Origin: Chloroflexota bacterium
Lineage (GTDB): Bacteria; Chloroflexota; UBA11872
Direction: 5' to 3'
DNA length: 64,000 nucleotides
Assembly (NCBI GenBank): GCA_022824495.1
Contig: JAJDZU010000012.1
Span: 124,001 to 188,000, forward strand
Made by a program: the position numbers and the translations under genes. Shown here piece after piece: positions 45,689 through 54,441 of this stretch (position 1 is the first letter of the stretch; each line of letters opens with the position of its first letter). Under the pieces are notes generated by a model. It saw only the letters and a program-made list of their open reading frames with translations, was not told where the DNA came from and searched no databases.

Positions 45689-46858
45689 CTAGGTCAGTTC
45701 GGTTCCCTCGGCGAGTTCGGCCAGATAGCGGTCGTAGGCAAACACTCGATTGCGGCGCCTGCCGGTCAGTTCGCGGGCAATATCCAGCTCGGTCAGCAGG
45801 TTCATCGCCGACGAGACGGCCGGGAGCGAGAGGCGGGTGGCATGCACGGTGCTTCGCATGGTGCGTACCGGCCGCTCTTTGAGCGCTGCATGTACTCGCA
45901 GGGCGGAACCAGCGCGTCGGCCTGCGGCTTCGATCTTGGCGCGGTCCTTCTGGAACATCGCTTCCAGACGCTGCGCGGAGTCCACGGCGGCTGTCGCGAC
46001 TTTCCATACGCCTTCGAGAAAGAACTCAAGCCAGGCCTCCCAGTCCCCCTCGCGCCGAACGAGGTCCAGCAGGTCGTAGTAGGTCGTTCGGTGCTGCTTG
46101 AAATACAGGCTGAGATAGAGCAGCGGCTCACGCAGGACTCCGCCATGGTGCAGCAGGAAAGTAATCAGGAGTCGCCCAACGCGCCCGTTGCCGTCAAGAA
46201 AGGGGTGAATGGTTTCGAACTGGACGTGCGCCAGCCCGGCCCGCACCAGCAGCGGCAGGCCATCGTCGTCGGCGTGCAGGAATCGCTCGAGCCCCGACAT
46301 GCAATCGGGAATGGCGGTATGCGGCGGCGGCACGAATGCGGCGTTGCTCGGACGCGTGCCGCCAATCCAATTCTGCGAGCGCCGGAACTCCCCGGGATCC
46401 TTGTCGCTGCCGCGCCCGCGCGCGAGCAGTACGCCGTGAATCTCCCGGATCAGGCAGTTTGAGAGCGGGAAGTCTCCACGCAGCCGCGTGATGCCGTGAT
46501 CGAGGGCCGCGACATAGTTGGAAACCTCCACCAGGTCCAGGTCGTCCTGTGGCACGCCAGGGGCCTGCTCCAGTTCGAACAGCAGAAGATCCGAAAGCAA
46601 AGACTGCGTGCCCTCGATCTGCGACGACAGCACGGCCTCCTTGCGAACGTAGCTGTAGATGAAGAGTTCGGGGGCCGGCAGCAGCGTTGAAATGCTGTCC
46701 AGCCGCCCCAGGGCGAGCAGCGCGCGCTCCAGGGTCTGTTGCAGCGTCCCGTCGAGCGCCAGCGGTGGGTCGGGCGGCAGAGGCCTGGGCACGAACGCCT
46801 TGTACTGCTCACCGGCCCCGGCCATGCTCTGATATCGGCCGGTGACGCCGCGTTTCAT
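45689..46858 (-). CDS. Fic-family adenylyltransferase with C-terminal winged helix
   Basis: A 389-residue protein that transfers AMP (or another nucleotide) to hydroxyl groups of target proteins. The catalytic Fic motif HPFLDGNGR lies at 218-226. The self-inhibiting motif (S/T)xxxE(G/N) appears at 78-83 as S-S-Q-I-E-G, so this is a class II Fic protein in which Glu82 blocks ATP. Residues about 310-380 look like a winged helix-turn-helix (LPAVSSAMNLLTELDIARELTGRRR). The gene is monocistronic with no antitoxin partner; an unusual palindrome cluster precedes it. Confidence 0.9.
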   Translation of the reverse strand: MKRGVTGRYQSMAGAGEQYKAFVPRPLPPDPPLALDGTLQQTLERALLALGRLDSISTLLPAPELFIYSYVRKEAVLSSQIEGTQSLLSDLLLFELEQAPGVPQDDLDLVEVSNYVAALDHGITRLRGDFPLSNCLIREIHGVLLARGRGSDKDPGEFRRSQNWIGGTRPSNAAFVPPPHTAIPDCMSGLERFLHADDDGLPLLVRAGLAHVQFETIHPFLDGNGRVGRLLITFLLHHGGVLREPLLYLSLYFKQHRTTYYDLLDLVRREGDWEAWLEFFLEGVWKVATAAVDSAQRLEAMFQKDRAKIEAAGRRAGSALRVHAALKERPVRTMRSTVHATRLSLPAVSSAMNLLTELDIARELTGRRRNRVFAYDRYLAELAEGTELT

Positions 46859-46885
46859 GTCGTGGTGACTCGTTCGTTGTTACAC

Positions 46886-47047
46886 AACTCTGAATAATCG
46901 GGTTCGTTATTCAGACTTAGGCCACGAAGTCTAAATAACGCGGCTGACGAGAGTCCAGAGCTCTTCTTCGTGGCCGCCGGGCCGTTGTTATTCAAAACTG
47001 AATAAGAAGGCGAGTTATTAAGACTTGTCCCCTAAAGTCTGAATAAC
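46886..47047. repeat. Palindrome cluster upstream of fic
   Basis: Two 34-bp palindromes share one design of 13-nt arms and an 8-nt spacer. Site 1 has GTTATTCAGACTT (46906-46918) and AAGTCTAAATAAC (46927-46939). Site 2 has GTTATTAAGACTT (47014-47026) and AAGTCTGAATAAC (47035-47047). Each has one arm mismatch and the centres are 108 bp apart. A half site AACTCTGAATAAT lies at 46886-46898, and a compact TTATTCA-N4-TGAATAA lies at 46988-47005. Between the sites GGCCACGAAG (46920-46929) is inverted at 46966-46975. The fic start is at 46858 and GH172 starts at 47203; no gene lies in this 344-nt space. Confidence 0.8.
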
Positions 47048-47202
47048 GGCGCCGCTGAGCGCCGAACCGCTCCGGGTAGGCACCGACAGATCCGGACGGA
47101 AGCGCCACTTGGCCATTCCCCCCAGATCATCTCTGTAGGGTCGCGAAAAGGGCTCGGCGCGCCCACAATACGCTCGTCGCCTGCCACGTCAGGAGCCCGC
47201 CC

Positions 47203-48321
47203 ATGCCCGCCTTCAACGGCCTCGACCTCCACCTTGGCAACCTCTCCCGCCTCTCGTCGGCCCAATCCCGTTCCATCTCCGCCGAGAATCCCCGCGGCGA
47301 ACGCGGCGGCGGCGCCAGGGCCGAGGCCGACCCCAACGGCCCTTCCCGTCACCTGGGCCGCGGCTGGAAGTGCCGCCCCGCCGTCGCGGTGGAGCCGGGC
47401 GAAACCTTGGAAATGGCCGACATCCGGGGCCCCGGCGCCATCCAGAGCATCTGGATCACCGGCTCTGTCTCCCGCAACCTCATCCTGCGCATGTATTGGG
47501 ACGACCAGGAGCAACCGGCTGTCGAGGTCCCGCTGCCCGACTTCTTCGCCGTGCCCTGGGCGACCCGGGAGGATGACCTGAAAGATCAGTTCGCCCAGGT
47601 CAGCGCCCTCCCCATCGCCGTCAATCCCGGCTGCGGCCTGAACTGCTTCTGGCAAATGCCGTTTCGGCGCCACTGCCGCATCACGCTCGAGAACCAGCAT
47701 CCGGCTCAGGCGCAGCGCTGCTTCTACCAAGTCAACTACACCCTCACCGACATTCCCGACGACGCCGCCTACTTCCACGCCCAGTTCCGCCGCGCCAACC
47801 CGGTGCCGTACGCCGAGGAGCACACCATCGTTGACGGGATCCGGGGCCGCGGCCACTACGTCGGCACGTCGTTGGGCTGGGGCGTGCTGGACGACCGCTG
47901 GTGGGGCGAGGGCGAGATCAAGTTCTTCATCGATGGCGATGGGGAATTCCCCACCATTTGCGGCACCGGCACCGAGGACTACGTCGGCGGGTCGTACGAC
48001 TGGCGCGTGAACGGCGAATACCGCACCTACACCACCCCGTTCCTCGGCATGCACCAGGTCATCAAGCCCGACGGCCACATGCGCAACAAGCACCGCCACG
48101 CCATGTACCGCTTCCACGTCCTGGACCCGATTCGGTTCCAGAGCGACCTCCGCGTCACCATCCAGGACCTCGGCTTCCACCCCGACCGGGACTTCGACGG
48201 CAAGGGCAAGCTGTTCATGGCCCGCCAGGACGACATCTGCTCCGTCGCCTACTGGTACCAGGCCCTGCCTACTGCGCCCTTTCCGCCGTTGCCCGATCGG
48301 ATGTTCCTGACATTGTCGTGA
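47203..48321 (+). CDS. GH172/DUF2961-family glycosidase
   Basis: A 372-residue protein of the DUF2961 family, whose characterised members (GH172) act on alpha-D-fructofuranosides or alpha-D-arabinofuranosides. Diagnostic segments are RGPGAIQSIWITG, LRMYWDDQEQPAVEVPLPDFF and FFIDGDGEFPTICGTGTEDYVGGSY; the two acidic residues of the latter are the usual catalytic site. There is no signal peptide. GH127 at 14.8 kb targets another furanose, so the organism seems equipped for furanose-containing glycans, although the two genes are far apart. Confidence 0.87.
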   Translation: MPAFNGLDLHLGNLSRLSSAQSRSISAENPRGERGGGARAEADPNGPSRHLGRGWKCRPAVAVEPGETLEMADIRGPGAIQSIWITGSVSRNLILRMYWDDQEQPAVEVPLPDFFAVPWATREDDLKDQFAQVSALPIAVNPGCGLNCFWQMPFRRHCRITLENQHPAQAQRCFYQVNYTLTDIPDDAAYFHAQFRRANPVPYAEEHTIVDGIRGRGHYVGTSLGWGVLDDRWWGEGEIKFFIDGDGEFPTICGTGTEDYVGGSYDWRVNGEYRTYTTPFLGMHQVIKPDGHMRNKHRHAMYRFHVLDPIRFQSDLRVTIQDLGFHPDRDFDGKGKLFMARQDDICSVAYWYQALPTAPFPPLPDRMFLTLS

Positions 48322-48442
48322 TGTCAGAGCGCCGCTGGCTCAGCGGCGGTGGAACCGAGTCAACCGCCGTACACACTCGGACAGTGCGTGAATTCCGTCC
48401 GGGAGGTCTGGTTTTCATGGCACACTCGATGAGTGCTGAGTC

Positions 48443-49822
48443 GTGGCTATGGGAGCCGACGCTCTGACCGAAATCGATCAAGACCCAGGCGCCGCTACGC
48501 CCGATCACGGCCCTGGCTGTCAGTGCGCAGGTCGCTGTGACGCCGTCCTCTTCGATGTACCCGGCCTGCGCCTGGCGTCGCGCCGAGGCTTCCTGCGCGC
48601 CGGCCTGGTTGGAGCTGCCGTAGCCGGTGCCACTCCCCTCATCGCCCGTGCGGTGACGGAAGAGGAAATCGAGGCAGCGGAGCGCGAACAGGCGGAACTC
48701 GAACTTCAGGCTCAGGAACAACAGGCGCTGCTGGCTGCCGCGGAGGCCCGTGAGGGCGCACTCCAACAGCAACTCGCTGTGATTGACAGCCAGCGCTTCG
48801 AGGCCATCGACCGCCTGCGCGACGTCAATCGCCAACTCGAAACCGTTGAGCTCGAAGTCTTCGACATCAACGCCTCAATCGCCAACCTCAATCGAGCCCT
48901 CGCTCGTGAGACGGACAACCTCGGTGACCGCGTTCGCTCGCTTTACAAGGCAGGGCGCACCTCCACCCTCGAAACCGTGCTCTCCTCCTCGTCGTTCTCC
49001 GATGCGCTTGACCGCGCCACCTCGCTCGAGCGTGCCCTGGCCCAGGACCTCGAGGAGATCGAATCCCTGCGTCGCAGCCGCCAGACAGTCCAGTTACGCA
49101 CCGCCGACTTGGCGGCACGTCTACAAACAATGGACGAACTACGCGAGCAAGCCGCCGCAATCGAAGTCGAACTCCAGCGCCGATCCCAGGAACAGCAAGA
49201 CCTCATCTTCGGCGTCCAGCAAGAACAATCCTCCCTGGACGCCAACATCGACGCCTTCCAGGCCGAAGCCGCCGTCGTCGGAAATCGCATCCTTGTTTTG
49301 CGTGACATCCACGAGCGCCAAATCGCCCAACAGGAGCGCATCCGGGCATTGCAACAGGCCCAGGAACAAGCGCGGGAGCTTGCCCGCCAGGTCGCGGCCA
49401 CCCAGGGAACCTCGGTGGCCGGTGTTTACACCTGGCCCCTCTGGGGCCTCATCACCACCGAATTCGGCGGCTGCACTTTCGGCCAGTGCCCCCACATCGG
49501 CATCGATATCGCCGGCGACATGCTTGTCCCCATTGTTGCCGCCAACGACGGGATCGTGCTTGTCGCCGACTACGTCGTCCCCGGTAACCGGCAGGCCTCC
49601 TACGGAATGATCGTGGTCATTGCCCACAATCAGAACGAGGAAACGCTCTACGCCCACCTGGACGACTTCACCTCGCCGCCGCCAGTTTCGCCCGGTCAGT
49701 TCGTCAGCCGCGGCCAGGTCATCGGCTTCGTCGGCCTCACCGGCTGGACCACCGGTCCGCACCTGCACTTCGAATACCGGGTCAACGGCGTCGCGAATAA
49801 TCCCCGCAACGTGCTGGTCTGA
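48443..49822 (+). CDS. Tat-exported coiled-coil M23 peptidase
   Basis: A 459-residue cell-wall protein. Residues 25-60 include a cysteine-rich start (CQCAGRC) and a Tat-like signal, ASRRGFLRAGLVGAAVAGATP. Residues about 70-300 form a long coiled coil, as in EnvC/NlpD-type activators. The C-terminal M23 domain has the zinc ligands in CPHIGIDIAG (His, Asp) and TGPHLHFEY (His), with YAHLD between. It is predicted to cut peptidoglycan cross-links or activate amidases, for instance in division. The start is GTG at 48443. Confidence 0.85.
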   Translation: MAMGADALTEIDQDPGAATPDHGPGCQCAGRCDAVLFDVPGLRLASRRGFLRAGLVGAAVAGATPLIARAVTEEEIEAAEREQAELELQAQEQQALLAAAEAREGALQQQLAVIDSQRFEAIDRLRDVNRQLETVELEVFDINASIANLNRALARETDNLGDRVRSLYKAGRTSTLETVLSSSSFSDALDRATSLERALAQDLEEIESLRRSRQTVQLRTADLAARLQTMDELREQAAAIEVELQRRSQEQQDLIFGVQQEQSSLDANIDAFQAEAAVVGNRILVLRDIHERQIAQQERIRALQQAQEQARELARQVAATQGTSVAGVYTWPLWGLITTEFGGCTFGQCPHIGIDIAGDMLVPIVAANDGIVLVADYVVPGNRQASYGMIVVIAHNQNEETLYAHLDDFTSPPPVSPGQFVSRGQVIGFVGLTGWTTGPHLHFEYRVNGVANNPRNVLV

Positions 49823-49966
49823 CGCGCCGCGCCCACAGGCACGGCGGTTACGCGGATCGGCGGCCTGACGGCGGGCGCGCTACGGCTCGTATCATGGCCG
49901 CTCACCCACGTTCGATCGGAATCAGCTAGCGGCTGCCTGATGGCCGCTGCCCAGGAAACGCCACGG

Positions 49967-50308
49967 ATGAACACTGCCACGGAAACCACCGCTAGCGTTG
50001 AGCTCAAGTACGACGCCGCCGGCCTCATCCCTGCCATCTGCCAGGACGACGCCACCGGCGACATCCTCATGCTCGGCTACATGAACCGCGAGTCCGTTGC
50101 CCGTACGCTGGACTCCGGCACGGTCTGGTTCTTCAGCCGTAGCCGCCAGGAACTCTGGAACAAGGGTTCCACCTCGGGGAACTACCTGCGGGTCGTCGAA
50201 CTCGTGGCGGACTGCGACCGGGACGCTCTGCTCCTGAAGGTCAACCCCGCGGGCCCCACCTGCCACCTCGGCGTTCGCTCATGCTTTCACAATCCAATTG
50301 ACCTCTAG
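49967..50308 (+). CDS. hisI: Phosphoribosyl-AMP cyclohydrolase HisI
   Basis: HisI opens the purine ring of phosphoribosyl-AMP in histidine synthesis. The 113 residues contain LIPAICQDDATGDILMLGYMN, the zinc ligands in the conserved C-D pair VADCDRDALLLKV and GPTCHLGVRSCFH. It lacks the HisE pyrophosphohydrolase half, so it is the monofunctional form. The ATG at 49967 fits the family length; one at 49940 would add nine residues. It opens a run of plus-strand genes leading to gmhA, without an apparent functional link. Confidence 0.92.
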   Translation: MNTATETTASVELKYDAAGLIPAICQDDATGDILMLGYMNRESVARTLDSGTVWFFSRSRQELWNKGSTSGNYLRVVELVADCDRDALLLKVNPAGPTCHLGVRSCFHNPIDL

Positions 50309-50348
50309 TGCGTAGCGCGAACGTCCAAGCGCTGACGGGCTGACCGCC

Positions 50349-50918
50349 ATGTCTGACCTCCTGAGCGCTCACCTGCGTGCCCTGCGCGGTCAGGTTGCCG
50401 CCCTGGCGCCCGCAGCCGTTGAGCCCTTGGCTTCCGCGGTTGAAGCCGTCTGGGCCGCGGATCGGACGATCTTCATTGCCGGGAATGGCGGCAGCGCGGC
50501 GACAGCCTCGCACTTTGCGACTGACCTATCCAAGACCACCATCACGAAGGCTCCCGGATCACGGGGAATCCGCGCGGTAGCGCTCACCGACAATGCCGGG
50601 CTGCTGACCGCCTGGGCCAATGACGTTTCCTACGAGCAGATCTTTGCCGAGCAACTCCGCAACCTTGCCCGGCGCGAAGACCTCTTTGTCGCGATAAGCA
50701 CCAGCGGCGAGTCGAACAACCTCATCAGGGCAGCCGTGACCGCCGGCGACTGTGGCGTCCATACAGTGGCATTGGCGCCACCGCGGAGTTCACTGGCTCG
50801 GGACGCCGACATCCTGATCCCTATCCAGGGCGAGTCCGTCCAGATCGCCGAGGACTTGCACCACATCGTCTGCCATGCGGTCACCGTGCACATGACGGCC
50901 GTCCTCGCCGCGGAATAG
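50349..50918 (+). CDS. gmhA: Sedoheptulose-7-phosphate isomerase GmhA-like (SIS domain)
   Basis: GmhA converts sedoheptulose 7-phosphate to D-glycero-D-manno-heptose 7-phosphate, the first step of heptose nucleotide synthesis. The 189-residue SIS domain has FIAGNGGSAATASHFATDLSK and AISTSGESNNLIRAA, the two phosphate loops. It is followed by the heptose-7-phosphate kinase-type gene hddA, which strengthens the assignment over other SIS isomerases. It probably feeds GDP-heptose for an S-layer or surface glycan, as in Gram-positive and other non-proteobacterial systems. Confidence 0.87.
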   Translation: MSDLLSAHLRALRGQVAALAPAAVEPLASAVEAVWAADRTIFIAGNGGSAATASHFATDLSKTTITKAPGSRGIRAVALTDNAGLLTAWANDVSYEQIFAEQLRNLARREDLFVAISTSGESNNLIRAAVTAGDCGVHTVALAPPRSSLARDADILIPIQGESVQIAEDLHHIVCHAVTVHMTAVLAAE

Positions 50919-50980
50919 ACCCGGTGACTTCCGCTGCCGCTTCCGGTTCGAACGGGCTCCTCAACCTCGGCTAGCAGACC

Positions 50981-51958
50981 GTGATCGTTACGCAGACGCC
51001 CCTCCGCCTCAGCTTCTTCGGCGGCGGCACCGACTTCCCTGACTACTACCGAGTGGATGGCGGCGCCGTGCTCACCACCGCAATCGACAAGTATGTCTAC
51101 GTCATAGTCAAGGAGCGATTCGACGACGACATCTACATCAACTACTCCATCAAGGAGATTGTCCAGTCGGTCGACGAGATTCAGCACGACCTCGTCCGCG
51201 AGGCAATGCGCATAACCGGCGTGGACCGCGGAGTTGAGATCACCACGCTCGCCGACGTGCCCAGCACGGGAACCGGTCTCGGATCCTCCTCTGCCGTCAC
51301 CGTTGGGTTGCTGCTTACCCTCCACACCTACGGCGGACGTCTGGTAGACGCTCGCACGCTGGCCGAGCAGGCGTGCCGCATTGAGTTGGACGTCCTGGAC
51401 CGTCCGATTGGCAAGCAGGACCAGTACATTTCCGCCTTTGGCGGCCTGCGCGCCATTGACTTCAATCCCAACGACAAGATCGATGTGGAGCCGGTCGGCG
51501 CCGCCCCGGCCACCCTTCGGCGACTTCAGGACCGTCTGCTTGTGTTCTTTACGGGGCGTACTCGATCGTCGTCCGCGATTCTCGATCACCAGCAACGGCG
51601 AATCGAGCAGTCGCGAACCGACCTCGACCGCCTGAAGACCTGCGCGCATGAGGCACGTGATCTGCTCGAGTCCGGACGACTGGACGAGTTCGGCATGTTG
51701 TTGGACACCGCCTGGCGTCACAAGAAGGCGCTGGCCGAAGGCGTGTCCGATGCCGCCATCGACGAGCTATACGCGCGCGGCCGCGCCGCTGGAGCCCTGG
51801 GCGGGAAGATCGCCGGCGCGGGCGGCGGCGGATTCCTCGTCTTCTACGTCCCGCCGTCCCGGCAGGACGACGTCCGCCGGGCGCTCCACCCGCTTCGCGA
51901 ACTTCCGATTGGATTCGATCCTGGCGGCGCCCGCGTCGTGTTCAACATCCACCGTTAG
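50981..51958 (+). CDS. hddA: Heptose-7-phosphate kinase HddA-type GHMP kinase
   Basis: A 325-residue GHMP kinase. It starts MIVTQTPLRLSFFGGGTDFPDYY, the HddA/fucokinase-like opening, has the ATP loop PSTGTGLGSSSAVTVG and ends with AGGGGFLVFYVP. HddA makes D-glycero-alpha-D-manno-heptose 1,7-bisphosphate from the GmhA product. A FKP-type or other sugar kinase is possible, but its location 62 nt after gmhA supports the heptose route. No hddC or gmhB is seen in the window. The GTG at 50981 is in line with the motif. Confidence 0.87.
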   Translation: MIVTQTPLRLSFFGGGTDFPDYYRVDGGAVLTTAIDKYVYVIVKERFDDDIYINYSIKEIVQSVDEIQHDLVREAMRITGVDRGVEITTLADVPSTGTGLGSSSAVTVGLLLTLHTYGGRLVDARTLAEQACRIELDVLDRPIGKQDQYISAFGGLRAIDFNPNDKIDVEPVGAAPATLRRLQDRLLVFFTGRTRSSSAILDHQQRRIEQSRTDLDRLKTCAHEARDLLESGRLDEFGMLLDTAWRHKKALAEGVSDAAIDELYARGRAAGALGGKIAGAGGGGFLVFYVPPSRQDDVRRALHPLRELPIGFDPGGARVVFNIHR

Positions 51959-51989
51959 GCGCACGGGCCCTGTTGTGAGCGGCTGACGC

Positions 51990-53108
51990 ATGCACGTCCT
52001 CGTTACCGGCGGCGCCGGGTTCATTGGATCCCACGTCGTAGACGCGCTGCTCAGCCGCGGCCATACCGTCGCCGTCCTCGACAGTCTGGCGGCCCGCGTC
52101 CACCCGGAGCGAGCCTGGCCGGACATCCCACCGGGCGTGCGCCGCGTGCGAGGCGACGTGACCGAACGCGACGACTGGCTCGTGGCCCTGGAAGGCGCTG
52201 ACGCCGTCGTACACCTCGCCGCCTACCAGGACTACCAGGCCGACTTCAGCCGCTTCGCCCTCGTCAACGACGCCGGCACCGCCCTGCTCTATGAACTGCT
52301 GGTCGAACGCAGTCAGCCCATCAGGCGCGTCGTCGTGGCCAGCTCCCAGGCCGTCTACGGCGAGGGCGCCTACCGATGCCCTGACCATGGGCGGCAGTAC
52401 CCGCCGCCTCGCTCGTTGGAGCAACTCGCCTGTGGCGCCTGGGATCCCGCGTGCCCTGTCTGCGGAGCGCCGCTCGAGCCCACCGCATCTTCCGAACAGC
52501 ATCCCGCGCCCACCAACGCCTACGGCATCTCCAAGCTGGCCACCGAGTCCTACGCGCTAACCCTCGGCGCCCGTCACGGCCTCCCTACTTCGGCCCTCAG
52601 ATTCAGCATCATCCAGGGGCCTCGCCAGAGCCCGGCCAACGCCTATTCCGGCGTGCTGCGCGCCTTTGTTGGGCACATACGGCACGGCCGACGTCCCGTC
52701 GTCTATGAGGACGGCCGCCAGCGACGCGACTACACCCACATTCGCGACGCGGTAACCGCCGTCGAACTCGTACTGGAGCATCCCGATGCCGTTGGACAGG
52801 CTTTTAACGTCGGCAGTGGCCAGGTAACCACGGTGCTCGAATACGCGAATGCCGTGCTCTCGGCCATGGGCGTCGCCGCCGAGCCCGACGTGAGCGGACG
52901 TTATCGACTTGGCGACACCCGACACGTCTGGTCCGACACGGCGCGAATCCGTGCCTTGGGCTGGCGACCGACCCGAACGCTCCACGAAATCATCCGCGAC
53001 TACCTGGACTGGGCCGCCGGTGCACCCGAGGGTGAAGACTGGACCGCCGCAGCCCTCGCGCGCATGGAAGCCAGCGGCGTCGTGCGCCAGATTGCACAGG
53101 TTGACTGA
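51990..53108 (+). CDS. NAD-dependent nucleotide-sugar epimerase with zinc-ribbon insert
   Basis: A 372-residue extended SDR. VLVTGGAGFIGSHVVDALLSRGH is the NAD site, VASSQAVYG holds the catalytic serine and Y178-G-I-S-K182 is the active pair. Between the catalytic Ser and Tyr lies an insert (about 128-165) with C130-P-D-H133 and C155-P-V-C158, plus C148, which looks like a small zinc ribbon. This is known from a subset of dTDP-glucose dehydratase-like proteins but is not standard. It closes the gmhA-hddA group and probably modifies the resulting NDP-sugar. Confidence 0.85.
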   Translation: MHVLVTGGAGFIGSHVVDALLSRGHTVAVLDSLAARVHPERAWPDIPPGVRRVRGDVTERDDWLVALEGADAVVHLAAYQDYQADFSRFALVNDAGTALLYELLVERSQPIRRVVVASSQAVYGEGAYRCPDHGRQYPPPRSLEQLACGAWDPACPVCGAPLEPTASSEQHPAPTNAYGISKLATESYALTLGARHGLPTSALRFSIIQGPRQSPANAYSGVLRAFVGHIRHGRRPVVYEDGRQRRDYTHIRDAVTAVELVLEHPDAVGQAFNVGSGQVTTVLEYANAVLSAMGVAAEPDVSGRYRLGDTRHVWSDTARIRALGWRPTRTLHEIIRDYLDWAAGAPEGEDWTAAALARMEASGVVRQIAQVD

Positions 53109-53170
53109 TCGAGCATCTCGGCAAGGACGCGCTTCACAGCCTCAGCTTCTGAACGAAGCAACCCTTGTCG

Positions 53171-54310
53171 CTACGAGCGAAGGGTCGTCTTGAAATCCTC
53201 GATCGGCACCGGCAACTCCTGCCCGGCAGCCGACGGGTACCGCTGAAACAGCTCGCCCCACGGCCCTTGCAGCGCCTGCCGGACGCGCCTGCGCCCGATC
53301 GCGTTGTACCAGTACACGTCGTGATACAGCCGCGATGCCGCATAGGACCACGGCGCAATCACCGTTCGCAATAGCAGCTTCTCCAGCCGCTTCAGCGGCC
53401 CCCAGTAGATCGCTTTCTGGCCGCGGCTGGCGAACGTGTCCTGACGGGCCGTCACCTGCCAGCGCACCTCGTCGATGTCCGCGCCCACCACCTCGATCTC
53501 GCGGGCATCCGCCGTCCCCAGCCCGTCCTCGTGCGCCATCCGCAGGAATGGAATCTCGAATGGGTCCAGCCCCATCAGGCGGGCGCTGGTTGCATCCACG
53601 GCCACCTGGTCGGCGCCGGCCAGCAACAGGTTCCGCTCCTGCACCCGCAGGCAGCGCGGTCCCGGCCCTTCACCTACCAGGGTGCCGTCCATGACCGCGA
53701 AAACGCCCGGGTGAATCTCTTTCTGGATCATCAACAGATCCACCAGCGTTTCGTGAATCGTCGCGTGGCAGTAGTGCCGCTTCTCGAAGAGCAACCCGCC
53801 AAACGCGTTCTTCATGGCGCCCGTGATCGTGGTGAACACGTGCGTCTTCACGGTCGGCAGGTGAATGATGTTCGCGCCGATCAGCCGCTGTGGAATCCGC
53901 ACGCCTTCCGGGTAGACCTCGTGCAGCGTTCGCAACCGCCCACGCGGTTCATACCGAACCCACGCGTCGTCCTCGTACAGATGAATGTTGCGGATGCCGT
54001 GCGCCGTCACCACCGGCAAATGCTTGTTCCGGCGTTCCCCCACGTGGGCGCTCACGGTTACCGTTCGGTTGTGCGCGGCGAACAGCGACTCGGGCGCGTA
54101 CGCATCGGCTCGCAGCTTCCGAATCACGCCGTCCACCTGCCACGGCGTGGTGGAGCAGGCCGGATACCAGTGGTGCCAGGAGACGTTGATCTTCAGCGCA
54201 GTCTCCGCACGGCGATCCAACGCGGCCTGATAGCCGGCTTCATCCATCGCCCGGGCCACGTCGTCCAGCACGCCTTCGGGCGTGGTCCGAATCAGCGCGA
54301 CGCGAGCCAT
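53171..54310 (-). CDS. DUF362 family protein
   Basis: A 379-residue protein of the DUF362 family. The typical blocks are KINVSWHHWYPACSTTPWQ, NIIHLPTVKTHVFTTITGAMKNAFGG and the D-x-x-x-V-x-x-G-P-G-P-R stretch MDGTLVGEGPGPRCL. Many relatives bear two [4Fe-4S] motifs at the C-terminus, but this one does not. No activity is established for the family, although such genes often lie near nucleotide-sugar or cofactor genes. It reads opposite to the epimerase upstream of it and is divergent from the Gfo/Idh gene. Confidence 0.85.
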   Translation of the reverse strand: MARVALIRTTPEGVLDDVARAMDEAGYQAALDRRAETALKINVSWHHWYPACSTTPWQVDGVIRKLRADAYAPESLFAAHNRTVTVSAHVGERRNKHLPVVTAHGIRNIHLYEDDAWVRYEPRGRLRTLHEVYPEGVRIPQRLIGANIIHLPTVKTHVFTTITGAMKNAFGGLLFEKRHYCHATIHETLVDLLMIQKEIHPGVFAVMDGTLVGEGPGPRCLRVQERNLLLAGADQVAVDATSARLMGLDPFEIPFLRMAHEDGLGTADAREIEVVGADIDEVRWQVTARQDTFASRGQKAIYWGPLKRLEKLLLRTVIAPWSYAASRLYHDVYWYNAIGRRRVRQALQGPWGELFQRYPSAAGQELPVPIEDFKTTLRS

Positions 54311-54441
54311 TCAGGCCTGTCCGGGTTGCAGCGGCGACCTTCGATCTTACGTTCCGGCGAATAGCGCCGATCCGCCGCGCACCGGCTCTCGGCGCTCAGG
54401 CATCATGCCCCCGTCCACCGCGCCAAGCTCCGGAGTCCGTC

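Noticed and set aside
44585..46462. Plus-strand frame of 625 codons across the sulfatase-fold and Fic genes
   Set aside because: It lies opposite two well-supported genes and across the space between them, has no ribosome site or domain, and has the Arg/Pro/His-rich make-up typical of antisense frames.
46906..47047. lox/FRT-like recombination sites
   Set aside because: The 13-8-13 layout fits, but the two spacers differ, no tyrosine recombinase or mobile gene is nearby, and smaller variants of the same motif favour operators.
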